From the NCBI GenBank assembly GCA_039096225.1, contig JBBPEB010000013.1, forward strand, positions 1,221,001-1,285,000: a stretch of DNA of 64,000 bases. The letters run 5' to 3'. Origin of the DNA: Blastocystis sp. Blastoise (taxonomy: Eukaryota > Sar > Bigyra > Opalinata > Blastocystidae). The position numbers and the translations under genes were made by a program. A model generated the notes under the pieces. It was not told where the DNA came from and did no database searches. It worked only from the letters and a program-made list of their open reading frames with translations. This document shows positions 14,196 through 22,921 of the stretch, piece by piece (the stretch's first letter is position 1; each line of letters opens with the position of its first letter).

Positions 14196-15867
14196 ATGAT
14201 GGTAAAGGATAAAGTAGATTTTGATGTGAGGAAGCTAGATGATATTCGGGATGATGTAGTTCATTTTGAAAGACTGATTGGTGATTTGGTTGGTGTTTTA
14301 AGTAAGTCAATAAGTTTTTGTATTCACTCCGGTGATTCTATTAATAGTTTGTTGATTCACTACTTAGGTAATAATGTATCTAGTAATATGGAAAACGATT
14401 GTGATCCAAAAGAAAATATTCAAGAGCCGTCTTGTATTAATAATAATAACATTGATACAAATGATATGGATTATATTCAGTTTTCTAGTAATGGAGTACT
14501 GTATTCGCTTCCCAAGAAAGTTACAAATAGTTTAATAGGTAGTTATTTGTATGAGCAATCTCAAGAAGATCAAAGAACTGTAGAAGGTCATATATATTTA
14601 GATTACCCTTATAATGATGCTTGTGCTCCTTACCTTATAGATTCATTAATGAATAAGAAAATAAATGTAGAACAATTAAATATGAAAGATCAAATTGATT
14701 TATTAAGACTCTTTGAATTTTGTGAATTACCTATTCCTGTAGAATTATCAAAGGGACTTATTGTAAGGAACTGTGAAATGAGAATATATAAAGAAGATGA
14801 TGATATTAAGCTGTATATAAATGGGAAGAAGGATATTTCATTGAAGAATTATTGGAAACGAAAAGGTAGATGGAATCAGGTTGTAAGAGAGTATTGTTAT
14901 GGATATGTTGATTATTATGAGCAAGAGAAACAATTGGTTATTAAAATGGAATATGAATATATTGAATATATATATCAATATGTTAGATGTAATTGTATAT
15001 ATATTTCACCAGAGAAGAAAGATCTAATTAATAAAGAATTATTAAGAAAAGAGATATATAAATTATTTGGTGATGAAGCATTAGCAATGACATTTGATTG
15101 TGATGTTAACAAGACATTTAATCAGTCTACAATCATTAATCAAGAGCTTGCTACTTCATTGATGAATTGGCTTGGAACACGAAAAATGTGGAGATTACTA
15201 TTTAGGTATATATATAATATTTTCGGTATATAGTATATACTATTATTTATATAATATAATATTATTTATATAGTATTATGTATATATATTATATAGTATT
15301 ATTTATATATATATTGATAACTATTCTACATATATAGAGCAAGTGATCATAATTATTCTGCAAAAGAATTCCATAAGTATTGTGATAATCGAGGAGAAAC
15401 AGTAACTCTAATTAAGCATATAGGTCATGATGATCATATTAATATATTTGGAGGATATACAGATCAAAATTGGGAATCAAAATCTGATAGTATATATATA
15501 TATATTCATTTATATATTCATTTATATATTCATTTATATATTCATTTATATAATTATAGCGTGGAAGCCTCATTCAAGTGAGTTCATTTTTACCTTAAGT
15601 AATGAGCATGATGTTTCTCCCACTAAATATTCTTACTCTCTTCATTATGAAAAATTTGCTATGTACTGTGACAGTACATCAGGCCCAAGATTTGGTAATG
15701 ACATTGATATATGTGATAACTGCCATTACAATCGTTCTTCATGTAATTCACGCAATTATAATGAATATAATACTCCTCAAAAGAATTCTCTATTTGTGAA
15801 TACTAATGAAGCTGATGAAACGAATTATTTTATTGTAGATGATTATGAAGTATGGGGCAGAGCTTAA
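14196..15867 (+). CDS. BTB-like and TLDc domain protein (paralog 2), three exons
   Basis: Spliced exons 14196-15205, 15338-15489 and 15560-15867 give 489 residues. The joins are fixed by GT-AG and by homology to the intronless paralog at 7869: LLFR|ASDHNYSAKEFHKYCD and QNWESKSD|TWKPHSSEFIF. Residues about 85-190 are BTB/KCTD-like (LYSLPKKVTNSLIGSYL, IYLDYPYNDACAPYLIDSL). Residues about 325-489 are the TLDc domain (IFGGYTDQNW, EFIFTLSNEHD, YCDSTSGPRFGNDIDI, terminal VDDYEVWGRA). Intron 2 contains four copies of a 12-base unit (TATATTCATTTA). The tandem presence of two diverged copies beside the leucine-rich-like genes points to local family expansion. Molecular role unknown. Confidence 0.85.
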
Positions 15868-17877
15868 TTATTCTTTATTCATTATTTTTATTATTTTTTA
15901 TTTGTTTTTATTCGTTTCTCTAAGTTTTTTTATAAAATTACGCTGTTTATTATAAATTATATATACTAAAAACTTATTCGATTAGAACAATTTTATATTA
16001 ACTCATTTATTATTAAAAACACTTTATAAGTAATTTTTTAACTATATGAAATGTTATAAATGCATGTACTTACTAATTAATATATAAAATAATAAATTTC
16101 ACACTTACATAACAAATTAATAAAATTTCGAAACCTAAATTGATATTTTAGTAATCATTTTATTTTTATTTACTTTAACAAGCAATCTATGTTAAGTATT
16201 TCAATGATTTATCAATTTTTAAAAGCTAATAAAATTTCAAGAAGAACATTTTTTCTTCTATTAGTACATTCTTGCATAAAAAAATCTAAAAAAATGATAT
16301 ATTATCCATAATAATTATTTTTATTGATTTTTAAAGACGACTCCCTTACACCATTAACATAATGTTTTATATTATTGACAGTTATTGACAAGAATAAATA
16401 TCCAATGTAATTCTAGCTTCATTTGAATACTATATAACCATAAAAATGGTTATCAAGTAACTAATTCAAATATGATTTTTTACAATAATTGAATGTTTTT
16501 CATGGATAATATTTCAATATGCTGTTTATCAATGTTTCATCATAAAAAAAATAGATTTAGCAAGTCACATTAAAAGTATCTAACACACAATCATAATTTT
16601 TCATATACGAATATGTTCATATCTCTTCAATTACCCTATAAAACAATTTAAAAATAATATTTAAATGAAACAAGGCATAAAAGTTTTAAATGAAACAAAA
16701 GCGAACAAATTCAAAGAATGGGCAAAACAAACAATAGAATTTTCACCTCTTGTTTAATTTTTAGTATAAATTATATAATTGTTTAATAATTAATATATTT
16801 AAATATATATTTGTGTGCGGTATTATGTATGAATACTTTTATAATGGTTCAAAATGTAATAATGTACATAATTTGATAATGTTCATTTTATTATTTTGCT
16901 TTTGAGTTTAATCGGATTCATTTTTATTTTAATTAATCGATAAAAAACTCTTTTATGACTATATTATAAATATATTAGATAATTGATTCATTGTTTTGTG
17001 TATGAATCTATTAAGTTTCTCAGATTTTATTGGAATTTTATGAAAGAAGTCTATTTTTATAAAATATATATGTTCTAGAGATCTAAAAAATATTATTTTT
17101 TCTCATTAGAGTGAATTGAATAAACTCGTTTTTAAAAAGTCTATATATTTTACAGAAAATATCAGATTATATAGTAGATTTTAGAGTATATTATTTAAAA
17201 ATATAGTTGTCTGTCATTTCGATCTCCTGATTGTTATATAATTTTTAGGATTCCTGAAAGAATAAATATGCTCTTCAATAAACTCATACATTTATAGGTT
17301 AGACATGTAAAATAAATGAAGTTAAATTCCATTTAGTTGTTCTTTTGTTTTTGAATTTCTATAAGATTTGTGTTTTGTTAATATGCAACTAGATAAAAAT
17401 ATATCTACATATATTTTAGGATTAAAAATTATTGTTTATTTTCTAAAATAGTTCTATTTGCTGATATCAAATCCTGACTTCAAGACAAGTAACTGGTTCT
17501 AAAGTATTATATTATATTAGCAATAAATTTCTTTGAATAAAACCTATGACTTTTTCTTGTTCAAAGTATTAAACTATTTTTTGGAAATCTTTACAAATAA
17601 TCTACATATTTATATTAAAAACTATACATATAAAATAAAAAGATGATGAAGCTATTTATTTACTAAATTATAAATGCTGTTTGTATGCAATTAAACTCTA
17701 GATGACAGCGGCAATTATCTTTTTTTGATCTGTAATAAAGAAAAAAAGTATTTCTCTGCGATTTAATAAGGATTTAGAACAAATAGAAATTCTTGAACTA
17801 GATCCTTTGATAGTATTTACAGGACAGAAGAAATTGAAAAAAGAAAACACGAAGACATTTTTTATTTCTTTTATATC
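15868..17877. other. gene-free AT-rich stretch
   Basis: Two kilobases with no coding frame of useful length and no RNA motif that I can defend. Composition is less TA-repetitive than elsewhere. It separates the gene-family locus from the ubiquitin-like gene. Confidence 0.5.
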
Positions 17878-18202
17878 ATGCAAATTATTATTAAAGTATT
17901 TATAAATGATCTAAACAATAGCGAAATATGTTTATCTATAGACTCTTACTGATCGTAGACGTGAATTCAATGTCGAAGATAATGTCACTGTATATTCTAT
18001 AGCATTTTGAAAGTATAATTTGATTATTTAGATATCACAATTGAAGGATAGTTTAGCTGACAGAGAGGGTGTTTCAAAACAACAGTTTCGTCTTCTCGTC
18101 AATGGAAAAGTCATGGCAGAAAATGAAACGTTAAATAGTTACAAAATTAAGAGTGGAACTGTTATTAATATGATTCTTATTTTAAGAGGTGGTCAATTTT
18201 AA
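17878..18202 (+). CDS. NEDD8-like ubiquitin-family protein, three small exons
   Basis: Found by splicing exons 17878-17895, 17942-17989 and 18032-18202 (introns 46 and 42 bases, both GT-AG). The 78-residue product starts MQIIIKTLTDRRREF and ends LILRGGQF, so the diglycine falls exactly at positions 75-76 as in ubiquitin, with a two-residue tail to be removed. Lysines at 6, 27 and 48 are kept. Position 72 is Ile rather than the Arg of ubiquitin; NEDD8 also lacks Arg there (Ala72). The segment YKIKSGTVINMILILRGG resembles NEDD8 (YKILGGSVLHLVLALRGG) more than ubiquitin. I infer a NEDD8/Rub1-type modifier acting on cullins; a divergent ubiquitin-like protein of other specificity is possible. Exon 1 encodes only six residues. 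Confidence 0.85.
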
Positions 18203-18910
18203 ATATATTAGTTGTTCTCTATGTTTTATTTTATATGCTCTATTTATGCATGCCAATATTTTTGCTGAATTCATAATGGTTTTGGTTCCTCATTTTGTTT
18301 TATTGAGTTTTTATCCAACATATGATCACTACACTTTTAAATGAATGATTGCTTTAGTGCAGCTATAAGTGTGAATGATTACAGATAAAATAACAAGAAA
18401 AAAAAGGGATTAATAAAAACTAGTTAATCCATTCTTTTCATAAATGTCATAAATCGTATTTCTTTTTATATGTTACGAGAATACATTAGAAAATAATTAA
18501 GAAAAAAAATTATAAAATAATGAATAGGACAAGTTCAATTTTAGAAGCAAAAAGTCTTTAAAAAGTGTGTATTATAAAGAACAACATAGTCAATAAGGAA
18601 ACCTCTTTTCTTAAGTAGAGAATAGTATTATCCTAGAAGCTTTGGGTCATTTTGTCTCTTTATTCTTTGAGGACAAGTGCAACGATTAGTTTGGAAACAA
18701 TTACTACTCATGTATATAATCTTTTGAAAGATAGAATTAAAAGAGAAAATAGCCACTAAATTCATGATTTATTGATGAAATCCAATAATATGGTTTTGTT
18801 ATATTAAAGTTCATGGAAAATGCAGGAATATTCTAGAAAATGGATGGTTGTGATTCATTAGATTAAAGTATAAATCATTTTCTTTTATTTGCTTGTTGAA
18901 ATAGTTGCGA
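18203..18910. other. intergenic; probable promoter and 5' part of the snoRNA host gene
   Basis: No coding frame. Base composition becomes less AT-extreme toward 18900, where structured RNA-like sequence begins. The transcription start of the snoRNA host gene probably lies here but I cannot place it. Confidence 0.3.
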
Positions 18911-18949
18911 AATTATTATCGCGATGCGAAGAATGAAAGTTTTGAAAGG

Positions 18950-19140
18950 TATTTCATCTGAATATACGAGAAAATCCGGCAATATGTCGTTCATAGGAAG
19001 CCATGCAATAATAAATAGTGTATGGAGCCAAGTAACGACAAAATATACGATTTATTTTCGTATCGGTTACCGTTCATGGCGTGTAACCCGCTGGAGATTC
19101 TTCTACATTTGCAAATGCAATTCTCTATTTTTATATTTCT
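18950..19140 (+). ncRNA. structured RNA segment, possible H/ACA-like RNA
   Basis: Between a donor-like GTATTT at 18952 and the acceptor TTTCTTTAG at about 19143 lies GC-richer sequence with strong hairpins: TGTCGTT pairs with AACGACA about 45 bases later, followed by an AnAnnA-like stretch (AAAATA), then ATACGA/TCGTAT and GGTTAC/GTAACC hairpins and a CTACATTT near the end. This is suggestive of an H/ACA RNA, but the second hairpin does not close cleanly on the ACA, so the class is unsure. Confidence 0.35.
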
Positions 19141-19186
19141 TTAGAAAAATAACCCTTAGTGTAAGTGACAATTATCTATGTTTTAA

Positions 19187-19263
19187 TGGGAATTGATGAT
19201 TGGATTCGCCCCTATCATATTATTCTGATGAGAGCCAAGTCCTCTACTACTTATCTGATCCCA
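19187..19263 (+). ncRNA. box C/D snoRNA candidate 1
   Basis: Terminal stem TGGGA/TCCCA; C box TTGATGA (19194 region); internal CTGA directly overlapping a C'-like TGATGAG; D box CTGA at 19255-19258 just inside the stem. Length 77. The D'-side guide contains TTCGCCCCTA, complementary to the conserved LSU rRNA segment UAGGGGCGAA, though it lies about 10 bases from the clear D' box, so the target is tentative. The preceding exon-like piece ends at a perfect donor GTAAGT at 19161. Confidence 0.75.
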
Positions 19264-19347
19264 AAACTATCTTATTATGATAGAAGAGTTGAGAATTCAA
19301 ATTCAAATAACAATAAGTATGCATATATTATTAATTTTTGTATTATA

Positions 19348-19424
19348 ATTTATCCGATGATGATTATCGCCGCCCCAGTCCTACATAAACTGCGGATAAA
19401 ATGCGATTCCATTTCTGAATGAAT
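19348..19424 (+). ncRNA. box C/D snoRNA candidate 2, LSU guide
   Basis: C box ATGATGA (19357-19363), D box CTGA (19415-19418), terminal stem ATTTAT/ATGAAT with one G-U pair. The sequence GCCGCCCCAGTC (19370-19380) is complementary over about 12 bases to the conserved LSU rRNA stretch GACUGGGGCGGC near the peptidyl-transferase region and is followed by a D'-like CTAC. This is the expected layout of a 2'-O-methylation guide. Confidence 0.8.
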
Positions 19425-19541
19425 ATTTTATAATTATTAAAAGCATTTTTTTAAAATTATTCTATAGAAATATATTCTTATTGTTGTTTTATTATAGGTA
19501 TGTATTTGTGAATGATATAATATGTTGTTTTAATTGTTTTG

Positions 19542-19705
19542 GATTCGACTGCTTTATACTGGCTTTGATTTCATTGATGTTGATTGTTTTAAAATGATAC
19601 ATAAATTAATTGAAGCCTAGAGGAATATGTCTTCTTCGCAGTGAATCTTCATTCAATGAATTTATCATTAGTAGAAGTCTAATATTCTATATACAGGCTT
19701 GAATG
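19542..19705 (+). ncRNA. two adjacent long hairpins in an intron-like segment
   Basis: Hairpin 1: GATTC(G)ACTGC at 19542-19552 pairs with GCAGTGAATC at 19638-19647, with an inner GGCTT/AAGCC stem and an internal loop. Hairpin 2: CATTCAA at 19650-19656 pairs with TTGAATG at 19699-19705, with an inner ATTAG/CTAAT stem. Two hairpins with internal pockets resemble an H/ACA RNA, but I see no H box between them and no clear ACA after the second. The whole lies between two AG|GTATGT junctions (19497/19498 and 19742/19743). Confidence 0.4.
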
Positions 19706-19983
19706 GAAAATCATTTTGATACTTCTTGTTTATTGCTTTTAGGTATGTAGATAAATATTTTATAACTTAAGCATATTTAACCACAATGTATATTATTATA
19801 AATGATATGCTTTGCAAATGAATATGCAAGAGCGTTCTTTTATAATATCATGCTATTAATTCATTTTATATTCTATTAATTTATGATGTATACTAAGATA
19901 TATTTTTTATAGATTATAATGGTTTGAAGATCTCTATGTGTATGTATTTATGCTTGAAATATGTTCTTATTATGAGAAGAATG

Positions 19984-20067
19984 AAGGGCGTTGATTATAT
20001 TGATAGTTCTTAGAGTCACCAAATCAGTGAGGACCATTTACTATCACCACCCATTGACTGAGCCCTT
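19984..20067 (+). ncRNA. box C/D snoRNA candidate 3, SSU guide
   Basis: Perfect terminal stem AAGGGC (19984-19989) / GCCCTT (20062-20067), C box TTGATTA and D box CTGA (20058-20061); 84 bases. Two stretches match conserved SSU rRNA: TAGAGTCACCAAA is complementary to UUUGGUGACUCUA, and CACCACCCA to UGGGUGGUG, the SSU region methylated in yeast with snR40/snR55 guides. It sits after a short exon-like segment and a GTATGT donor (about 19939). Strongest individual snoRNA call in the cluster. Confidence 0.85.
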
Positions 20068-20235
20068 TTATTTCTTTATTGGTTCCCTTGATATATTGAT
20101 CTGGAATTATTCTATACGACATTATGTTGTCAGTTCTTAATGAATTTTGTATGTATAGAATGTTACTTGCATATCAAGTAGATTCATTTTGAACGAATTT
20201 CATATGAGTATGTATCTAGATTTATATAATTATTG

Positions 20236-20320
20236 TATTCTTTGATGAGACTTCATGCACCACTCCTATGGATTTTATACTCTGTATAAACCATATGCGG
20301 ATTATGAATGTCTGAGAACA
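20236..20320 (+). ncRNA. box C/D snoRNA candidate 4, SSU guide
   Basis: C box TTGATGA (20242-20248), D box CTGA (20312-20315), short terminal pairing TATTC/GAACA with one mismatch. The guide-like CATGCACCAC is complementary to SSU GUGGUGCAUG, directly adjacent to the SSU segment matched by the previous snoRNA. Upstream is a GTATGT donor at about 20211, downstream an acceptor (TAATTAACAG) near 20381. Confidence 0.7.
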
Positions 20321-20593
20321 CTTATAAACTTTGGATTCATTGTTAAGTTAATTATTTTATATGTACTGTAATTAACAGAAAAGATCCAAAGAGTGTTTGT
20401 TCCGAGGGATTGACTATATACTATATTATATTTTCTTTTTCAAAGGTTTCATATATTTATTTTACTTTTATTTAGATTTCATTACTGGATGATTGGATTT
20501 CAAATGCCTATTGGTTGAAGTGAGAGCTAATGTATGTATTTATCGTTATTATTATTATTTTTTTGCTTTTTTTTCTTTTTTATTTATTTTGTT

Positions 20594-20675
20594 TTCCTCT
20601 GATGAGTTAAGGATTTATGAGTATAAGATATTTCGTCTTATATATAATGACAACAATATTTAAGTCTCTGAGGAT
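20594..20675 (+). ncRNA. box C/D snoRNA candidate 5
   Basis: C box CTGATGA at 20599-20605 preceded by TTCC, and D box CTGA at 20668-20671 followed by GGAT, so that TCCTC can pair with GAGGA. Spacing is typical for C/D RNAs. I could not assign an rRNA target. It follows a GTATGT donor at about 20533. Confidence 0.6.
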
Positions 20676-20929
20676 CCTTGAGGATGTCATAGTTGTGTAA
20701 GATACTTGCTTTTTTTAATTTAAAAAAAAAATTATTGGCAAAATATCTAAGGAACTATGCAAAATCCATCTGTCTTTTTGTTTGTCTTGTTTATTATAAG
20801 TTAATCTTATGCCGAATAGAAAAATAAAAGATATATTTATATAGTGTGGGTGATATATGTTGTTCTCGTTGTGTTTATGCTGCTATATAAAGTATGTGAA
20901 GATATTCATTTGTATTGAAATATACTTGT

Positions 20930-21028
20930 TGATGATGCAGTCTATTACATCTTCGAATATGGTTAATGTCCTATTCGAAGACCATGAGACATGCTAGACA
21001 ACTAGTCATACTCGAGTGGTCATCATCA
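20930..21028 (+). ncRNA. three-way-junction structured RNA
   Basis: TGATGATG (20930-20937) pairs perfectly with CATCATCA (21021-21028). Inside are a 10-bp perfect hairpin TCTTCGAATA (20950-20959) / TATTCGAAGA (20972-20981) and a second arm built from CCA/TGG, GAG/CTC, ATG/CAT and CTAG/CTAG. No CTGA D box, so it is not an ordinary C/D RNA. I do not recognise the family; it lies inside the snoRNA cluster. Confidence 0.5.
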
Positions 21029-21433
21029 CGATTGATGAATACTTCTTAATGATTGCATATTTATAGAATCATTGGATGGAAGATACTTGATGCTTTTGTT
21101 TTGATGATTTGAAATATTATTGATTGTATGTGTATATATGCTTATATTACTCTTATTGTCGTTTTCAGTAAACACTTGATTATCAATATCAAGCGGAACT
21201 AACCGGCGACGAAAGAGATGATTAGATAAAAATAATCATGCTTTATATTATCTCTATTTATTATTTGTTTATTTAATAATATTCATGATAAGCTTTGCTA
21301 AATTTTATTTATATTTAGGTGAATAATCATATATGATATTAATGGATATTATGTGTTAACAATTGCCGATGGAGTGGAGTAATGAGTAAGTGAATATTTA
21401 TATTTATCTGTTTATTCTTTTTAATTTTAAAAA

Positions 21434-21497
21434 TTGCCAAGTGATGAGCAACAGATGACGAGTATGAAATCCATTCCCGTGATTCTAATCGAGGCAT
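21434..21497 (+). ncRNA. box C/D snoRNA candidate 6, LSU guide
   Basis: Perfect C box GTGATGA (21441-21447), terminal stem TGCC/GGCA, and a degenerate D box TCGA (21489-21492) in the right place. CAGATGACGAG is complementary to LSU CUCGUCAUCU, a conserved segment methylated in yeast (snR47 target region). Preceded by exon 21319-21385 and donor GTAAGT. The variant D box lowers confidence. Confidence 0.6.
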
Positions 21498-21585
21498 TTG
21501 TCTTATGGCATATTTATTTTTTATTCTATATACATTTTTTTAATTTTTTTTTGTATCGTTATGTTGTGCTTATCTAATTCATGAT

Positions 21586-21640
21586 GGCAACTTCATCTGA
21601 GAGGAGAGACTTGATCTCTTTATTCTCCGTTCCCGTTGCC
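21586..21640 (+). ncRNA. hairpin with internal loop, possible H/ACA half
   Basis: GGCAAC (21586-21591) pairs with GTTGCC (21635-21640), enclosing an inner GAGA...TCTC stem and opposing unpaired stretches of about seven bases, as in a pseudouridylation pocket. A second small hairpin ATCTCA/TGAGAT and the sequence GTCACACTT follow. Class uncertain. Confidence 0.35.
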
Positions 21641-21855
21641 CAAATCGATCTCATTCTGAGATGGACCGAACACCCATGGTTAGTGTCACACTTGATATTC
21701 TTTATTATATTATATTGCTGTTACACTTTTCGACATTTATATATTTATAGGTGATGAATTGCTTTCTTGTTAACTTTGTGGAAAGGTTGCTGTTATTTTT
21801 TTAGAGAGAGATGTTAGGGTATGTCTATATATATTTATATATATTTATAAACTAA

Positions 21856-21971
21856 TGTGGTGTGATTATAATTCTTTCCCCGAATGATCGACGCTGATTC
21901 GATAAAGGAATACCTATGCTACGGTATTTTCTGCTTCTTTCTAAGCCAGGGAGAAGCGGGTACTGACCACA
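21856..21971 (+). ncRNA. 116-bp RNA-like unit, copy 1 (C/D-like)
   Basis: Identical over 116 bases to 22806-22921. The ends are perfect inverted repeats TGTGGT/ACCACA; just inside are a C-like GTGATTA and a D box CTGA, and internally CGCTGATTCG could be D'. The exact identity of the copies ends at the terminal stem, as expected for a functional RNA unit. It follows exon 21751-21818 with donor GTATGT. I found no convincing rRNA target. Confidence 0.65.
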
Positions 21972-22186
21972 TATAGTTTTTTTTTTGAATTTATATGTTT
22001 TTATTATTTTTCTGTATAATTGTATTCAGTATTATATGAAGAAAATATTTTCTGCGTGATATTCTATGAATGCAATTTCTAAGAAGTTCTGATTTATTAT
22101 TGAATATTTTCTTATATGGTTTACTTGTTGATAACTTTGTGTTATGGGATATAAGTAAATACTATATTATTAATGGACCGAGTATA

Positions 22187-22370
22187 TGTCTGTATTTGTT
22201 CTTCGGAACATCAGGAGATGGATACTCCCCTGTAATGCCGCTGAGACTATTTCTAGTCATTAGTGAAGTACATGGTATGGGATAGTCCTAGATGGAGAGA
22301 TGGTTGTAGCTTTATTGCTCCTGTCTCGTCGTTATATTCCTAATCCGGAGGAGCTACTATGTAGCACTGA
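22187..22370 (+). ncRNA. chain of small hairpins including a UUCG tetraloop
   Basis: TGTTC-TTCG-GAACA (22197-22210), CAGG...CCTG (about 22212-22232), GACTA-TTTC-TAGTC (22245-22258), and a longer arm GTAGC...GCTAC with CTCC/GGAG inside (about 22307-22355), followed by GCTAC-TAT-GTAGC. Consecutive stable stems in GC-richer sequence suggest a folded RNA of about 180 bases. I could not match it to RNase P, MRP, SRP or U3 from memory. Confidence 0.4.
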
Positions 22371-22546
22371 TGTTTTGGAAAAACCATAACGAAAATATTT
22401 TTCTTTTTTATATATAAAATAAAATATATTTTATATCATTTTATCTTATATATATTTATATAGGTAAGAGAGGGTTTCGTGGTTATCGTGTTTCTATTTG
22501 AATTACTTAAACGGTAAGTGGAATTTTATTTTATATTGTTATAACT

Positions 22547-22639
22547 TATGTTAATGATGACGTATCATTTTCCCTTACGACGGTCTTAATATACAGGAAA
22601 AACCTGTACATGATTCCAGGAGAATGCACTGATAACATA
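22547..22639 (+). ncRNA. box C/D snoRNA candidate 8, LSU guide
   Basis: Perfect 7-bp terminal stem TATGTTA (22547-22553) / TAACATA (22633-22639), perfect C box ATGATGA (22554-22560) and D box CTGA (22629-22632); 93 bases. ACGACGGTCT is complementary to LSU AGACCGUCGU (conserved, near the 3' end) and is followed by a D'-like CTTA. It lies 33 bases after the donor GTAAGT that closes exon 22464-22513. Confidence 0.85.
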
Positions 22640-22665
22640 TTGTTATATATTATTATATATTATTA

Positions 22666-22752
22666 TATATTCTTTGATGATATTATTGTACCACCACTCT
22701 GAGGGTTCGTGTTCTATCGTCCCATGGAGGATTTACATTTTATATCTGAGTT
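22666..22752 (+). ncRNA. box C/D snoRNA candidate 9
   Basis: C box TTGATGA (22674-22680), D' CTGA (22699-22702) and D CTGA (22745-22748) at typical spacing. No clear terminal stem and no confident target, although TACCACCACT before D' resembles a complement of the SSU GGUGGUGG segment. Confidence 0.5.
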
Positions 22753-22805
22753 ACGATCCAATTATTTTTTGCTTTGTATTTTTATTGTTTATTTTGTGAG
22801 TTATT

Positions 22806-22921
22806 TGTGGTGTGATTATAATTCTTTCCCCGAATGATCGACGCTGATTCGATAAAGGAATACCTATGCTACGGTATTTTCTGCTTCTTTCTAAGCCAGG
22901 GAGAAGCGGGTACTGACCACA
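22806..22921 (+). ncRNA. 116-bp RNA-like unit, copy 2 (C/D-like)
   Basis: Exact copy of 21856-21971, 950 bases downstream, with the same TGTGGT/ACCACA terminal stem, GTGATTA and CTGA boxes. Flanks differ immediately outside the stem. It marks the apparent end of the cluster. Confidence 0.65.

Larger units (their letters stand above)
18911..22921 (+). ncRNA. non-coding multi-intron snoRNA host gene (cluster span)
   Basis: Four kilobases without a credible protein frame but with repeated units of the form acceptor, short exon, donor (GTATGT or GTAAGT), box C/D RNA, pyrimidine-rich acceptor. Examples of exons are 21319-21385, 21751-21818 and 22464-22513, each followed by a strong donor and then a snoRNA-like segment. 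Individual snoRNAs are listed separately. The arrangement matches known non-coding host genes such as UHG or GAS5 in animals, in which the introns carry the product. Exon ends were set from splice consensus only, so the exact transcript is an inference; independently transcribed snoRNAs are the alternative. Confidence 0.6.

Noticed and set aside
20599-20606. CTGATGAG as a hammerhead ribozyme core
   Set aside because: The required GAAA segment and stems are absent; the sequence fits a C box with a matching D box downstream.
21856-21971. 116-bp repeat as U3, U4, 5S rRNA or another known small RNA
   Set aside because: None of the conserved boxes of these RNAs could be aligned; only C/D-like features were seen.
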